This document shows, piece after piece, positions 1-13,009 of a DNA stretch of 48,542 nucleotides. A model generated the notes under the pieces. That model was not told where the DNA came from. It worked only from the letters and a program-made list of their open reading frames with translations, and did no database searches. Both the position numbers and the translations under genes were made by a program. Source of the DNA: Phallusia fumigata. Lineage: Eukaryota; Chordata; Ascidiacea; Phlebobranchia; Ascidiidae. The DNA lies in contig QXVZ01003117.1 in the NCBI GenBank assembly GCA_008931825.1, positions 1 through 48,542 of the forward strand, in the 5' to 3' direction. How positions within the stretch are numbered: the stretch's first letter is position 1; each line of letters begins with the position of its first letter.

Positions 1-3000
1 CCAAGTACGTCACCCATGTTTGCGGCGACTTCGACCATTGCGAGACAAACGCAACCGTAGAATGAAACCAAACCCTGCAAGAACCATTTTACAAGGTGGA
101 AAATGTGGGCCTGGCGGTTATTCGATTGCTACATAATGACTGGGTTTGTTAATGGAAATTTTGCGGATCTGATGATTATTATTTATTCCATTCGAGCCGA
201 TTTTAGAGTAGTAGCTCTGAAACTGAATAATCTTAAAAAGCACCGAGACTTTGTTCCATGAATTTTGTAATTTTTGGCCCAAAGTGTTAGTTGCCTTACT
301 TTCGAAATCCACAATTCTTTCTGCTGCGTCAGAGATAAGTTTGGCTTTATAAAATCTTCCAATGTCACAGCCGCCATCGCGTTGATGGCAGATGAAACTG
401 TGCTGGAATGTAAAGAAGTGATCTTGAAAATAAATACCAGTAAGTCAACTAGGTGTGATATCGAATCAGAGTCGGCCTTCTAAGTATCTCCATTCAGGAA
501 GGGCAAAACTACGCTTAAAAGACTGACTATGATTCGGTGACTTTTGCAGGCCTGGTGTACTGCGATTTTATTAAGAAGTTCGCCGTTACCAAATCACGGT
601 TGTGAAATGCTTACACCATTTGTCCTGTTGCACATATAATGGAAAATTTGGCAATTTTCAATGTTACGCCAAAAAAAGATTGTTTTGGTGAGAACAATAA
701 ATGGAATCCACAGAAGTATTTTTCACTCCAGTATACTTTAAACTTTTCCGTTTTCATCACAGCCAATTACGTAAGCACGAGTCAGTTGCCAAAAAACCTT
801 CATTTCTACCCTTGCACACNACACCATTTGTCCTGTTGCACATATAATGGAAAATTTGGCAATTTTCAATGTTACGCCAAAAAAAGATTGTTTTGGTGAG
901 AACAATAAATGGAATCCACAGAAGTATTTTTCACTCCAGTATACTTTAAACTTTTCCGTTTTCATCACAGCCAATTACGTAAGCACGAGTCAGTTGCCAA
1001 AAAACCTTCATTTCTACCCTTGCACACGGTTGGTTCAGTAATACTCGGATTTGTTGCAAATATGTGGGAAATATTACCTGAGCGTGCCACTGAAGGCGCT
1101 ACAGAGGTAAACTCCTGGCAATCCCGGGAAATGGTGTAAGATTTCCATGACGAAGTATGGGGTAAGTTGGTCGGTCGCTCGAACCCATTCAGCCGTGAAA
1201 GGGTCGCATTGTGCGTAATAAGCGAACATTGTGACGCCTGCCCAACCCGCCAATGTCACAATCGTTACCATGCCGACGCTATTGAGATAAACCGATCTAA
1301 AACAAACAAACAATCGTTTGTGTTAAACGCGCGATGGTAAAAAACATTACGCAAACGTTATAAAAGACAGCCCCTAATGAAACATAGAAGTTCGCAGCGT
1401 TAAACATAGACTTTGAAAGATCCAAATATTTTGTGTGTTTTTGTTGAAAACCTTTTGTTCAAGCTATTTACGGCAGAGAAGCTGCGTTTCCTACAACCTT
1501 GCTAATTTAATATATCTTCTAAAACTACTTTAGTAATTCTCACATCTTTGCATGTCGTTCAGATTTGCAGCACAGATATCGCTGAACCACAGTGTGTGTT
1601 GTTCCGTATGTTGACGTCCAGAACATTGTTCCACCAAATAATACCGACCAGAATGTGTGGCGGATTCGAAGGTCGCCCTCGAAACTACGAACACAAATGT
1701 ACGAAGCGAATTATTGTTCTGAATGTGGCTTTGTTTTCAGGTTTGACAAGGATTCCAGGTTTGTGTCGAAGAAGCTCGGTATATAGCGTACACTTTGGGG
1801 ATAAGTTTTGAAAACGCTCGCAAGTGCACAGAAAAATGTATTGCCCAGTTTAAGGCAAAACCCTTTGAAATCAATAAATTCAATTAAATTGCAAGTATAA
1901 ACTTCCAAATCCGTAAACTTGAATTAAATTAAAAACAAGTAAAAGAAAGCACACCGCTGTAATGACAACTTTACTCACTGGTTCAGATCGATTCTTCCCC
2001 GCTGTTTTGCGATGTTGAATACTTGTTGCACTCCTCCAACCTTGCTACTCCCCACAGAGATGATTGCAACGAAACCCACCATCATAACAATGCACTGAAA
2101 CACATCTGTCCATACAACAGCTTTCAAGCCGCCCAGGGAAGTGTACAAAGTGCAAACTAGCCCAGTTACCAACACCGACACCCACAAGTTTAAACCGGTC
2201 ACTGCAAATAAACGTCAGCGTGTTCAATCTTCTGGATTATTTAAACTTGACGACTTTACATAAGCGTAGTAGATTTTTTTGCGAATTGTTAAAAATCATA
2301 ATGATTAACGCATTTAAATGCTAGAACACAAACCGCATGGTTTGCGCCGCCTAGCGGATTCAAACCATTTCGTATATTTTGGAATAATTAAATTTTAAGG
2401 TATCGTATCCCGTTTTGTTTTCGCAAGCACTTCTAAATACGCCTTGTTGATGAAAAAACAAAAACGAAAAATGATACCAAGATAAATTTTTGCGATAAAC
2501 GAGGCTGACGACATCTTGTTTACCCGCTTGTGCGAAACATTCAGATGTTTTTACCTTCGTTCAAAGCCAAGGCTGGAGCGTAAATTGCGATTCCGCTGTA
2601 CATTGTTTGGTTGAAAATAAAAATCGAAGTGGAAAGAATTCGAACTTTTCGGTCGAAACGCATTTCCAAATACTGCAACATAAAAAATTGTTGGGCACAG
2701 CTTTACTTAGCGAAATAAATATTTGAATGAAAACTCAGGAAAATATTTCTAAACTTGACATCAAAAAAAAAACCCAAGCAAAGTATTTAGATGACAACAA
2801 ACTTGTTACCTCATAAGTGCTGGTTATTTTTAAACGATAAAATAAAGGAATGTAGATTTCAGACGACACAATGGCCATTATGCAGTAAGAAATGCAGTAG
2901 AACCAAAACATTGTTCCGAACATGTAGAATTCGGCCGGTGTTCCAATAACTAACAAACAAAACATTTAGTTCATTGCAAATGGCGAGTTTCATGAGGTCA

Positions 3001-3275
3001 TAAATTATCCGTTCAAAAATGTTATTTATTTTAAGTGTGTATACAAATCTCAACAACATCCATAACATACCGGTTATAGCTGATATGAAGCCAGCAGTTA
3101 ATGAGAATGCGACGGGAAGAGCGTGCATCTTTCGTCCTCCCAACAAATAATCGTTTGCATCCCTCTTCCTCCTCCCATGGATCGCGAAGAACAAACCGAT
3201 TCCGGCCGAAACCACAAACAAACCGCTGAACACAAGGTAATCCCATGAGCTAAGGGATGTCCGAGATTCCTGCAT
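1..3275 (-). CDS. Sodium-coupled monocarboxylate transporter (SLC5A8/SLC5A12-like), partial
   Basis: Plasma-membrane sodium:solute symporter of the SLC5 family. Coding exons on the minus strand are 3275-3071, 2949-2810, 2672-2555, 2201-1979, 1684-1544, 1296-1078, 402-300 and 74 to the left edge; the phases join without a break. The start Met at 3275 ([18 protein letters not shown]) matches where the family begins. Recognisable family blocks follow in order: [19 protein letters not shown], then [12 protein letters not shown], then [12 protein letters not shown], then [14 protein letters not shown], then [11 protein letters not shown] with [10 protein letters not shown], then DPFTAEW, then SGTL joined to [20 protein letters not shown]. 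The order and the [16 protein letters not shown] block are typical of SLC5A8/5/6/12, so the substrate is probably short monocarboxylates, but iodide or vitamin transport by relatives cannot be excluded. The last membrane segments and C-terminus lie beyond the left edge. An intronic 208-bp duplication around N820 is probably an assembly artefact. Confidence 0.9.
612..1028. repeat. Perfect 208-bp direct duplication around N820
   Basis: Bases 612-819 and 821-1028 are the same sequence, as far as I can compare by eye, separated only by the single N at 820. Both copies lie in the SLC5 intron between exons 1296-1078 and 402-300. The arrangement matches two overlapping contig ends that were placed side by side instead of merged, so one copy is probably not real. 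Confidence 0.85.
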
Positions 3276-5936
3276 CGCTTTCCAAAATTTAAAAGGCTCC
3301 TGGGTTGTAACGAGTTGAGTTAATTTTGTTTGGTGAAAGTAAACGTAGCGACACAATTGCTCTAAATTAATCACCAATAAATAGCAAGTAAATTAATAAG
3401 CAACCAATGAACAGTGCAATAAAATATTAAGACTTTATATGTTTGAATACAAAACACGAAACTCAAAACTCTCATCATAAATGCTCTATCCATCAAAAGT
3501 TTTCGGAAACAGATCATGCAATCATCAGTCGTAGAAAGATTTTGCTTCGAATCTTTTTAAAACTTTTTGCTGTCAAACTATAAAGCGGGTTTCGGAACGA
3601 ACTTTGTGAAGTCAACCGTATTGTACCGCCCGCATATGTCAACGTCGCTTCCTTATCTAATTCTTCCCAGATAAACTGACACATGTTGCAGCTGGTTAAG
3701 TCGTTTTAACGAACCTTGACATGGGAGAGAGAGTGATTCTCGATAATTTGTTTGTCAAGTATTTTTGCTGAGTCAAGTCTTCCCTTGTAACTGGGGTTGC
3801 AGCTTGGCTGTGTAAAACGGTTTGGAACATGTGTTCGGAGGAAACCGCTTGTGTTCAAACATGGGGGGGTCATTTTACAGGAAACTTTAACATGATTGAA
3901 CACAGAATTAAATTTATCGACATGGAATTAAAACTTAATAGGTTTGTTTCAAAATATTTATTTCGTATCAAACACGTTTATGCTTTTGATAGTTCCAATT
4001 TCGACCAGTCCGCTTTAATGTGAAAATGCTGCTAATTAACTTGTTTCCAAAAAAAACAAAAATGCAAATAGAACAAACCAAACATTCGACGACAAATATT
4101 TTCGTGTGACGAAACAATCAATTAAAACCGATTCGATTGTCTGGTCAAAGAAATCGGACAAGTGACGTCAACCACACCGCATCGATTTGACGTCACAATA
4201 CATGCAAACTTGCGCCACTGTTTTTTGTAGCGCGTAAATACGTGTCTGTTTAGTTATCACAGATATTTTAAAGGAAAAACCTAAAGTTACCTTGACATAA
4301 GCTTGTATTGTGCTATTGACCGGTTTGCACATAAACTTAAAGGTTTTGAGCGTTAACTGCACGATTTCGTCCACGTACTAGCACAATGCAAACGTACGAA
4401 ACCACAACATAACGGGCCAAGTATTGAAATATGACTCGTCAATCCAGCTTGAAGCTGTATCCTAATTAAGCGGATAAGTGGAAATGTTACAAAGTTTAGA
4501 ACAGCTTTTGCGCTGAGATTAAATTTGTTTAAATAAACTTTTGTTACAAGCAAAATCGTATGTTGTATTTTAGTTTCGAAAAGGGTTGAAGTCTATATGG
4601 ACTAAAATACAATAATTTAATTGCTCAACTTTTCGCAATAATGGACACAAGTGTTTGGTCAACTACAATTCTAATTGGTCCAAATGTAATCACCTACACA
4701 TTTCATGTTTATGTAATGTCATTGTAGTTTTGTTGCGTTATACTTTGTTTTTGCAACTTTTCCTTTTTTAGGTAATTTTCGTCTGACTGCACTTATTATA
4801 AATACAGGATACCAGAACTAAACGCAAGTATGCCAATTTCAGCGTCTATAAATAATAAAAAATGAAAAAAGGACAAATGCCTATGGTGGAGTGTGCCTTA
4901 GTTTTAATAGGCATGTTAACCCGCCTGTTGATACGTTTGTCAGTGTCTCTGTAGGTGTGTAGGCTAAATGGCGCAAAATATTAGAAAATCATCTGTGGCA
5001 CCAACCTTGTTTTCGTACAAAATTACGTAAGCAAGAAGCCTAAGCGACATATTGCTCCAATCAAATGGAACTCGATGGGTTGGATTGGGGTTACCAGCTT
5101 CAACGAATCGAAAATATCAAATACAAAACGATCCAACGAACTGATAAAATTAATAGTCTCGTCATATCATGGGTTTCCAGTCTAAGTTGCCTATCTAACA
5201 AATGGGGCAAATAATTAAACTGATCTAATCTGATAATTGAGATCTTTTAATTTTATTTAACTGACGTCACGGCTTGGAGCTGAACTGGTCACTAAAACAA
5301 TAAACATTTTCTAATGCTACTCCATGAAAAATAATGTGTAAAGTTATAATATTTATAAATGAATGAACTGCAAACAGTAAACCAAAAAGTGCAACCATAA
5401 CTAACTTTTTTCGAATTTATGTTCTGAATTTTACCTATTTTCCCAACTTCTTTTTTCGATGTCCCTTTACCCCGTAGGGGAAATCCCCAGGACTTTTCGC
5501 AAGGGTTTTTAGGCCGACTGTGCTGGGACAGTTACTTTTAATAAAAAGTAGAAAAACTGTGACACTAGAACCTGAACAAAGTTATTTTTACAGTACCTAA
5601 AAGTGCAAAGTTTGACGGTTTGTTGTGTTTTAAAGTTTAACATGACAAAAACACTGCACATGACATGTAAAGTTAGGTTGAGTTTGCATGATGTGATGGC
5701 GGCTGGTAAAAGATTGATGTATATCATCACAATTTTTTGTCCTCAGAGAAAGCTGCTGGTTCTTTCCGTCTTGCATGCCGATGTAATTCTATTTCAAGTT
5801 TAGTTCTGTTACTAACTAATTTCTTATTTTAGATACTTTCATAGATGTTTTGCCAAACGTTTTCATTAACAATTTCACCCTATTTAAAGTTAAATTTGCA
5901 CAAGCTTTTTGGCAATAAACTTTTCCAATACCTAAA
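3276..5936. other. Intergenic region without a recognised gene
   Basis: This 2.7-kb stretch separates the 5' end of the minus-strand SLC5 gene from the 5' end of the plus-strand death receptor, so both promoters should lie here. I see AT-rich sequence, three exact TGACGTCA palindromes (4163-4170, 4188-4195, 5262-5269) and no convincing exon on either strand. Confidence 0.6.
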
Positions 5937-8900
5937 ATGATTTTGATCCTAAAAGGTTTTGCTCCTTTCTTTTCAACACTTTATTTCGTTTTTGTTATAA
6001 GTTATGCTTTTTTTCTACTATTGGTAAGTAAAAAATCTTTTTACAAGTTTCTTTTTTTACAAATTAGTGGTTTATCACATGCTAATATTATTATTAGTAG
6101 TTCCGCTTGTGATAATATTTTAGCACAATGAACATTTTTAACTAGAGTATTCCATTCTTGACCTTAGAATAAGTATCTGTAAGACTTCTCACCAACATTT
6201 AACCTAGGAAATGTCTTTATATCTGCTGTTATTGTTTTTATAGGTGCCTTTTGTTCCGGGAATCCTGGGAAAAATGTGTAATCATACTATCCCGAACGAA
6301 CATGGCCGGGAACTTGTACTACACAAAGATTGGTTTTGTTGTGCATGCAACGCGGGGGAATATGTTTTAAAATATTGCGAGTAAGACTAGTAGATGGATT
6401 GTAACTAATCTATTATTATGTTGGAATCTACATATAATTAAGAACGCAAATCTTTTTATACCCATCGAACAATACCCTGTGTATTATTAATCACACAGCT
6501 CATCTTAAAACACACATTTCTTGTCTATCAGTGATGTTTAAACTTTCAACTTTTACTTTACTTTGCAAGATACACTGCATTCGGGATGGTATTTCATGTA
6601 ACCACTTGTGGTTCTTGCTGATCCCTCGTTGTTAAGAACAAGCAAAAATAAATGAATGAATGAATCATGTTCCTGTTTTATTTTGACAGGTCTGGGAATA
6701 AAAGCACCACTGTATGTAGACCTTGCATTTTTAATGAAACTAATCCTGAGATGCAGACATACATGGAGCATGGATACCATTTGGAGAATCAATGCATCAA
6801 GTCAAATGCTTCATGTCCTCCTGGTTTTTTCAGAGTTCTGGGAAACAGGACAACTCCTGCAAAGTAAGTTAAATTAGCAGCATGCAATGTACACAATGGC
6901 TAAGTGGATAACACAACCGTTTAAGTTAAGAGACCACTGATAATCATATTACCTTGGCTCGTTTTGGATTTCTATGTTGCTTAATGATAGCAAATGAAAG
7001 TCACATTACACATCACTTCCATTTAAAGTAAATGAGTCCTGTAAAAGATGTGATACCTTTTCAAGCATCTCCATTGAGCAGGGCATCAACTCGCTAAACC
7101 AGCTCAGATTCAACTCCTATCCAGGGCTGGTGCTCTACCAAATAAACTACACAGGCTCGGTGGTTAGCCTTCCGAAAGTTGAATCTCTGTCACCTGCCTG
7201 CTGTATGTAAACTCTAGTAGGAACCAACCGCAAAGTTTCTGTAGCTCTGTTGGTGGAGTGCCAGCCCAAGATATGTTTCTGTCGTGGGTTCGANGATACC
7301 TTTTCAAGCATCTCCATTGAGCAGGACATCAACTTGCTAAACCCGCTCAGATTCAACTCTGAACATAAGCCTATCCAGGGCTGGTGCTCTACCAAATAAA
7401 CTACACTGGCTCGGTGGTTAGCCTTCCGAAAGTTAAATCTCTGTCACCTGCCTGCTGTATGTAAACTCTAGTAGGAACCAACCACAAAGTTTCTGTAGCT
7501 CTGTTGGTGGAGTGCCAGCCCAAAATATGTTTCTGTCGTGGGTTCGAATCCCATCGCAAGTTCGATTAGAAATCCTTGGAAGGCTGAATATCATTCTATT
7601 TATCACCTCTTGGGCCTGGCCTGTTGTGCTGTGTCTGTAAAATTGGCCTGCATCGAAGATTCAAGGAAAAACAAGAATACATGCCAGCATACAATTGTTA
7701 CTTCAGAGTAAATTTTCCAATTTAAAAATAAATTTATAATTACCTCAAACTGAATTATTTTTTTAGATGTTATTCAAAGTTGATTTTAGAAAAGTTAGCA
7801 CCTGATGCCGGGTAAGTCTGCGAACTGTTCTGAAATTTACTGTTAACTCATTTACTGTGATCCATTTGCTAAAAAGTTTTGAAGATTTTTTTCCAAATTG
7901 TTTCCTATGTATGAAATATGTTTAAGTGTTAGTCTTGGTCAGTTAAACTGAGCTGAGTTATTTGCTAATATCCTACTATGATCTCTTATTTGTTTGAAAA
8001 CATTTTTCCAATAATGTGAGATTTGATCAATAACATTTAATAAAAATTGCCTTAAACAAAAATGGAATCCAAACAACTCATTGTGATAATATTTGGGGAT
8101 AACTTCTTTCTGTCAAAAACTGAAACAAAAATAGCTCTATATTAAACCATTTCTGTTTTTTAACCTTAAAACATATTTCTAGAATAACCTTGATAAACAC
8201 TGCAAAATTAAAAACTTTCTCTTTTAGACCTCAGATCTCACATCAAACAGAAGGTATAATGTTTTATGAAATAACAGATCAAATTTTGTTACAGATAATA
8301 AATATGAGCATAGTATTAAACATTTTGTAGATCTATTACATAAGCATTTTTGTCCAAAAGCAAATGTTCAAACTTTTAAATTTTTTTACCAACAACCCAC
8401 ACAAATATATCAAAAGTTATTCCAATGACCTAACAACTAATTCTTATTCAGGAATTCCCTATCCATACGATGTTATCATTATTGCTGTACTGGTTTTGGT
8501 CATTTGTGCATTTATTTTCTACCTGTGTAAGGTAAGTGTCATGGTTAAAAAAACTGCAGCATTTGGGTTTTTATTATGAGTCCTATTCCACGAATAGAAG
8601 ACATACTGTGTGTTTTTTTTCATAAGGGTTATGTTGCACATATGATAGATGGGTATTTAAAGTTGTGCACTGACAACTTTTCACCCTAGTTCACCTATTG
8701 GTTGACCTGCCGACCCCCAAAACATAAATTTCAAACTGCTATATACATGCAAATAACCAGGGTTTTTCATTAGTTGGTACATTTCAAGCATTGAAATGGA
8801 TTTAGAGTTTGGGTTGGATTCACCAACTTTATATCCCCCAAACATCGGAGATATTGTTTTTTTCTTGATAAGAAAGATTTGTCTAAATTTCTTTAAATTT

Positions 8901-11900
8901 GCATATATGATAGATTGGCATCTGAAGTTGTGCACTGTCATCTTTTTTAAATTTTAATGTATATGTATACATATGCATCAATTTAAGCATAAGTTAAACT
9001 GATTGCTCCAGTGGTTGCTCTTACTGATGCAAAAATGTGATTTTACCCTTGCTGTTCTGCCCTGAATGGTGTGATATACAGGTCGGAGACTTTATGTGCA
9101 TTGTAGTGCAGCAATTGGTCACAGACAACTGCCTCACCCATGATGCAGACGTTTACTTGGGACTACTGGACAGTTATTTAGCTTGTTACCATCAAGCAGT
9201 AGTTGCGTTGTGGTAACGAAATTACATTTGTTATGTCACAATGTAAAACATAATGCATAACAGCTGTGGTGCCACATAATTTTGCATGTGAGCTTATATG
9301 TTTATCTTCAGGTGAAAGGGTAATTGTAAATTTATGTCATATAACCAATACTGCATAAAAAAATCAATAAGAGTTTGTGTCGTATAGCCAAAGGTTGGCT
9401 GCAGATAGTCAAGTATTACTGCAGGTCAATCAAGTCTTGCGCAGCACAATAAAGAGCTGCCCTAAACATACGGCCAGTCTTTAAGGAGGTGATTGACCAA
9501 TGCAGTGGTTGGTACCAGCCCATGGACAACTCGAAAATACACAATCCACTCAATTTAGTCGTATGATCTTATCCAATGCACTCTCGGCAGAATGAGTAGA
9601 TTAGACCCGCAAGATGAGCACACTTCAGTTTCAATCACAGGCCTACGAGAAGTCATTCGTATATGAGTCTGCTGTAATCGCTAGCCCCCATGAAAGCTTC
9701 AGGGTAGATCCCAGTACCAATAATGCGCATGCAAATATTTCACATTCTTCAGGTACAGTTTTAGTTTTGAATATTCTCAATAGGAAAATACAAGCCAGTA
9801 TCGTTTTTAACAGTTGTTACACGCCCCCCTTTTTTCTTTTACTGTGACATGTAACTTTGCGCCGCTTTTCCAAGTCATTCTTCCAAGTCATTCCTTATGA
9901 TGATTCCTTATGATGACAAAAGATGATGACAAAAGCGGATGACAAAAGCGTTTGTCGAAACGTAGAATATGTTTTACACACAAGTGTTGGCTTCTATCTT
10001 CCTATTGAGTTTTAGTTTTGTTGTTTGTTCCAATCTTCAATAATTTGATTCTGTACAGTTTTAATTGACATGGTGAAAGTTGCCAAATGCCTTTTATTTC
10101 AATAATAAACATATAGATTGCATGCCTAACTTGGGCATTTCAGACAAAACATTGATACTGAACAGGTACCACATCACCCAAACCACCTTGAAAAGTGCCA
10201 TTTAGAGTTTACAATCTGTTAGGCTGCCACATGACCAAAGGTTACTGTTTATGTAACAATGTGGTTTGATTATTGGTTAGTGTGGCTAAGGCTATGGGGC
10301 CTAAATCATGACTTTAACATCATTGGCTTAATGTACCCATATTAACACCACTAGCATTTAGCTGATTTATGTGGGTTGGGACCCGTATGTCTTCTTGCAG
10401 AAACAAAATGTTATCAAATGTCCTGGAAATTAGGGACCCAGTGTAATGCAGGTAATAAAGATATCCTTAAAATAGTGCATGTAGAAAATATCATTTGGGT
10501 TGTAGTTTATGTGCAGTGGTGACACTACCTCTCTATACATAAACATGTGTGTTTTGTGTTGTAGAAAAAAATGCAGAGTCGGAATCGTCAAAATACAGAA
10601 ATGAATGGAGTTATTAGAATGCATCAGCCCAGGTAAGTGTGGAAGTTCACTTTCTACTCCCTTCATTTATCCCAGCTTTTTAAAATGAAACAAAAGGTAA
10701 AATCTCATGCAAGCTGCAGTAATTTTCCGATTTATAGTGGTTTGTAAACATCCCAACCTCAAGCATTTTGTTCAGTCGAGCACCAAACATCTCATGTTAA
10801 TTTGCAGTGCTCTGCCAAGAATGCTTAGGGTGTTATGATGCAATGAAAGGTTATTTGCCAAGTTTTTAAAAACAAAAATTTACCTGCTTTTATAACTGGA
10901 CCTTAACTCACTAAATACAGAAAAAGAGCGTTTTATTAGTTTTGCCTTGAAACTTTAGACTTGGTTAAACCCTTGCTAATGATATTGTGATGTTTATGAG
11001 ATTTTGCTTGCATTAAACTTACTTGTATTTTACTTTGACCAGAAATACACGCCCTGGAATTCAGAACAATCATTTACAAAGTACAACAAATAACATTGTA
11101 AGTTTTCATTCACATTGTTTTTAGCCTATTATACGCCAACATGTCATGAGGTTTGTTGTTAACGTTCATATCCAATCCTGTGCTTGAATGACAATAACTA
11201 TAAGCTACAATTTAAACCAGATAATGCCGGAAAGATAAAAAAAAGCTAATACCTTTAACATGTTTCATCACTATTGTGTTTTTCAGGAAAGTTCAACAAA
11301 CGGAAATACTGTAAATATTTCCCCCAGCCCCACTGCAGACCCAGACACAACACTGCCTCAACCAAGAAACTCGGTTAATATTGAGGATGATACGACCCCA
11401 TCACTTCAGGTTGAAGAATCACTGCAAGGACCACCTNAAAGAGCGTTTTATTAGTTTTGCCTTGAAACTTTAGACTTGGTTAAACCCTTGCTAATGATAA
11501 TGTGATGTTTATGAGATTTTGCTTGCATTAAACTTACTTGTATTTTACTTTGACCAGAAATACACACCCTGGAATTCAGAACAATCATTTACAAAATACA
11601 ACAAATAACATAGTAAGTTTTCATTCACATTTATTTTTAGCCTATTATAGGCCAACATGTCATGAGGTTTGTTGTTAACATTCATATCCAATCCTGTGCT
11701 TGAATGACAAAAATATAAGCTATAATTTAAACCGGATAATGCCGGAAATATAAAAAAAGTTAATACCTTTAACATGTTTCATCACTATTGTATTTTTCAG
11801 GAAAGTTCAACAAACGGAAATATTTCCCCCAGCCCCAATGCAGACCCAGACCCAGACACAACACTGCCTCAACCAAGGGACTCTGTTAATATTGAGGATG

Positions 11901-13009
11901 ATACGATCCCATCACCTCAGGATGAAGAACCACTGCAAGGACCACCTCCAGAAGAGGATGTTGAGACGATAACTGATCATGCTGACACCACAGCTTCTCC
12001 ACTTTTAGGAGCAGCAGGGATGCAAGCTCAAACAGAAGAAAGTTCACAATTTCTACAGCAAACTCCAAGACAAGAAAAATGCACTACCGTTGATGCAGAT
12101 GATGGTCTTGTGGGTGGTTGTGGTTCTACGCCGGCCCCTTCTATCAAACCAACTTCCTCATCAATGAATTGCAAAAAGAAAAGAAATGAGAAGGATTCAT
12201 GTAAGACTTTGCCCAATAATAAAGGTTGCAATGTTGCTCTGCAAAAAAGCAAATCAACATTACAATCAAAAGTCTTATTAGCTAAAATTGAATTTATTTG
12301 AAAAAATATGACTCCATTAAGCCTTTCTGCCATTTTCATGAAAAATCTTTTTCTGTGTGTTTACAGTGAATAAGATTGCTCTCGACTTGTCAAAAATAAT
12401 AACTGTGCCTGATGCCGCACATTTCCTTCGAACATTCGGCGCAAGTACTGATGATCTTGATGAAGCAAAAGGTACATAAAGTGTTCTTTTAAATTTGGTT
12501 GGGGATGTTGTTTTTGGTTGAATCCTGCATATTTAAACCAGCACTGTCGTTTATGACACCTTGCAATATGTTTTAGTGTTTAAAATAAACTTTTTAAACT
12601 TACATTCAAATTGAGGCCATCAATTTTTTTTTGCCCAGCAGTTACTGGCACATACACATGTCTAGCAAAGATTTTCTTGCAATAACAAATATAAAAATAC
12701 AGCTTACCTGAGGTTAGTTAGGTGGAATTTGTGCTGTTACGAGTTTTATTACTCGTAAGAAAATACCTTGCTTTTAAAAAATACCTCGGTGTCATTCGTC
12801 CCAAATATTTGTTGCATATTTCGATCTTTTGTTTTGTAGGACCAGGTGTTGACCCGCGAGAGCGGTTTGTCCGAGTGTTTGAAAAATGCCAAAAATCTCC
12901 CTCTGGTAAAAAGGTTTGCCCAACTAACATTCTTAAACACCTGGAACAAAATCACCTTACCGACTGCATTACTGCTGTCCAAAATATAATGGATGAAAAC
13001 AAGTCATAG
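5937..13009 (+). CDS. TNF receptor superfamily death receptor
   Basis: Type I membrane receptor that would bind a TNF-like ligand and signal through a cytoplasmic death domain. Exons: 5937-6023, 6244-6380, 6690-6863, 7767-7811, 8228-8253, 8452-8531, 10565-10632, 11558-11612, 11801-12200, 12367-12471, 12840-13009; 1347 nt, 448 residues, every phase fits. Exon 1 encodes a hydrophobic signal peptide (residues 1-29). Residues 30-140 carry TNFR cysteine spacing (DWFCCACNAGEYVLKYCE, then VCRPC, QC, SCPPGFF, KC). One membrane segment follows (about 160-180, VIIIAVLVLVICAFIFYLCK), then a Pro/Asp/Glu-rich linker and a death domain from about 358 to 440 (ALDLSKIITVPDAAHFLRTF, then RERFVRVFEKCQ, then NILKHLEQNHLTDCI). 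The ectodomain is short. The usual Trp of death-domain helix 5 is absent. Exons 11043-11097 and 11287-11436 are an allelic duplicate of the exons used here. The closest vertebrate member cannot be named by eye. Confidence 0.85.
7052..7546. repeat. About 245-bp direct duplication around N7294
   Basis: Bases 7052-7293 and 7295-7546 are near-identical, differing by a few substitutions and an insertion of about 10 bases in the second copy (around 7360). A single N at 7294 separates them. The block lies in an intron of the death receptor and includes a tRNA-like repeat. It is read as two unmerged alleles or contig ends. Confidence 0.85.
7494..7560 (+). repeat. tRNA-like element, probably SINE-derived
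   Basis: The segment has a Pol III A-box-like stretch (TAGCTCTGTTGGTGGAGTGC) and, about 40 bases on, a B box (GGGTTCGAATCCC). The D arm and T arm can be folded, but the 5' and 3' acceptor strands do not pair and the anticodon arm is poor, so it is not a functional tRNA. A truncated second copy ends at N7294 (about 7250-7293). It lies in the large death-receptor intron. Confidence 0.45.
8639..8946. repeat. Pair of diverged direct repeats of about 45 bp
   Basis: The stretches 8639-8683 and 8900-8946 share the pattern CATAT-GATAGAT-GG followed by AAGTTGTGCACTG and a T-rich tail. They flank about 215 bp in a death-receptor intron. They may be long direct repeats of a small decayed insertion; no open frame lies between them. 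Confidence 0.4.
9776..10009. mobile_element. Inverted-repeat element, family copy 1
   Basis: The ends are inverted copies (CTCAATAGGAAAATACAAGC at the left; the right end reads as the complement of CTCAATAGGAAGATAGAAGC). The right half contains GTCGAAACGTAGAATATG and TTTTACACACAAGTG, shared with the copies at 25714-25853 and 48346-48441. The centre holds a short tandem run of GATGACAAAAG units ending in a possible hairpin (GACAAA, loop AGCG, TTTGTC) directly before GAAAC. No coding capacity. It lies in a death-receptor intron. Confidence 0.65.
10923..11948. repeat. About 510-bp duplication around N11437 that copies two exons
   Basis: Bases 10923-11436 and 11438-11948 are the same stretch with scattered substitutions and small coding indels. 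Each copy holds the 55-bp receptor exon (11043-11097 and 11558-11612) and the start of the next exon (from 11287 and from 11801). The first copy stops at the N in mid-exon; only the second continues into the full 400-bp exon. This is best explained by two haplotype contigs laid end to end. Automated gene models would carry a false repeat here. Confidence 0.88.

Noticed and set aside
7238-7293. tRNA gene
   Set aside because: It has A- and B-box-like sequence, but acceptor strands do not pair and it is truncated at the N; read as a SINE remnant.
11260-11454. Separate short ORF ending just after N11437
   Set aside because: It is the truncated allelic copy of the receptor exon at 11801-12200 running into the gap, not a gene.
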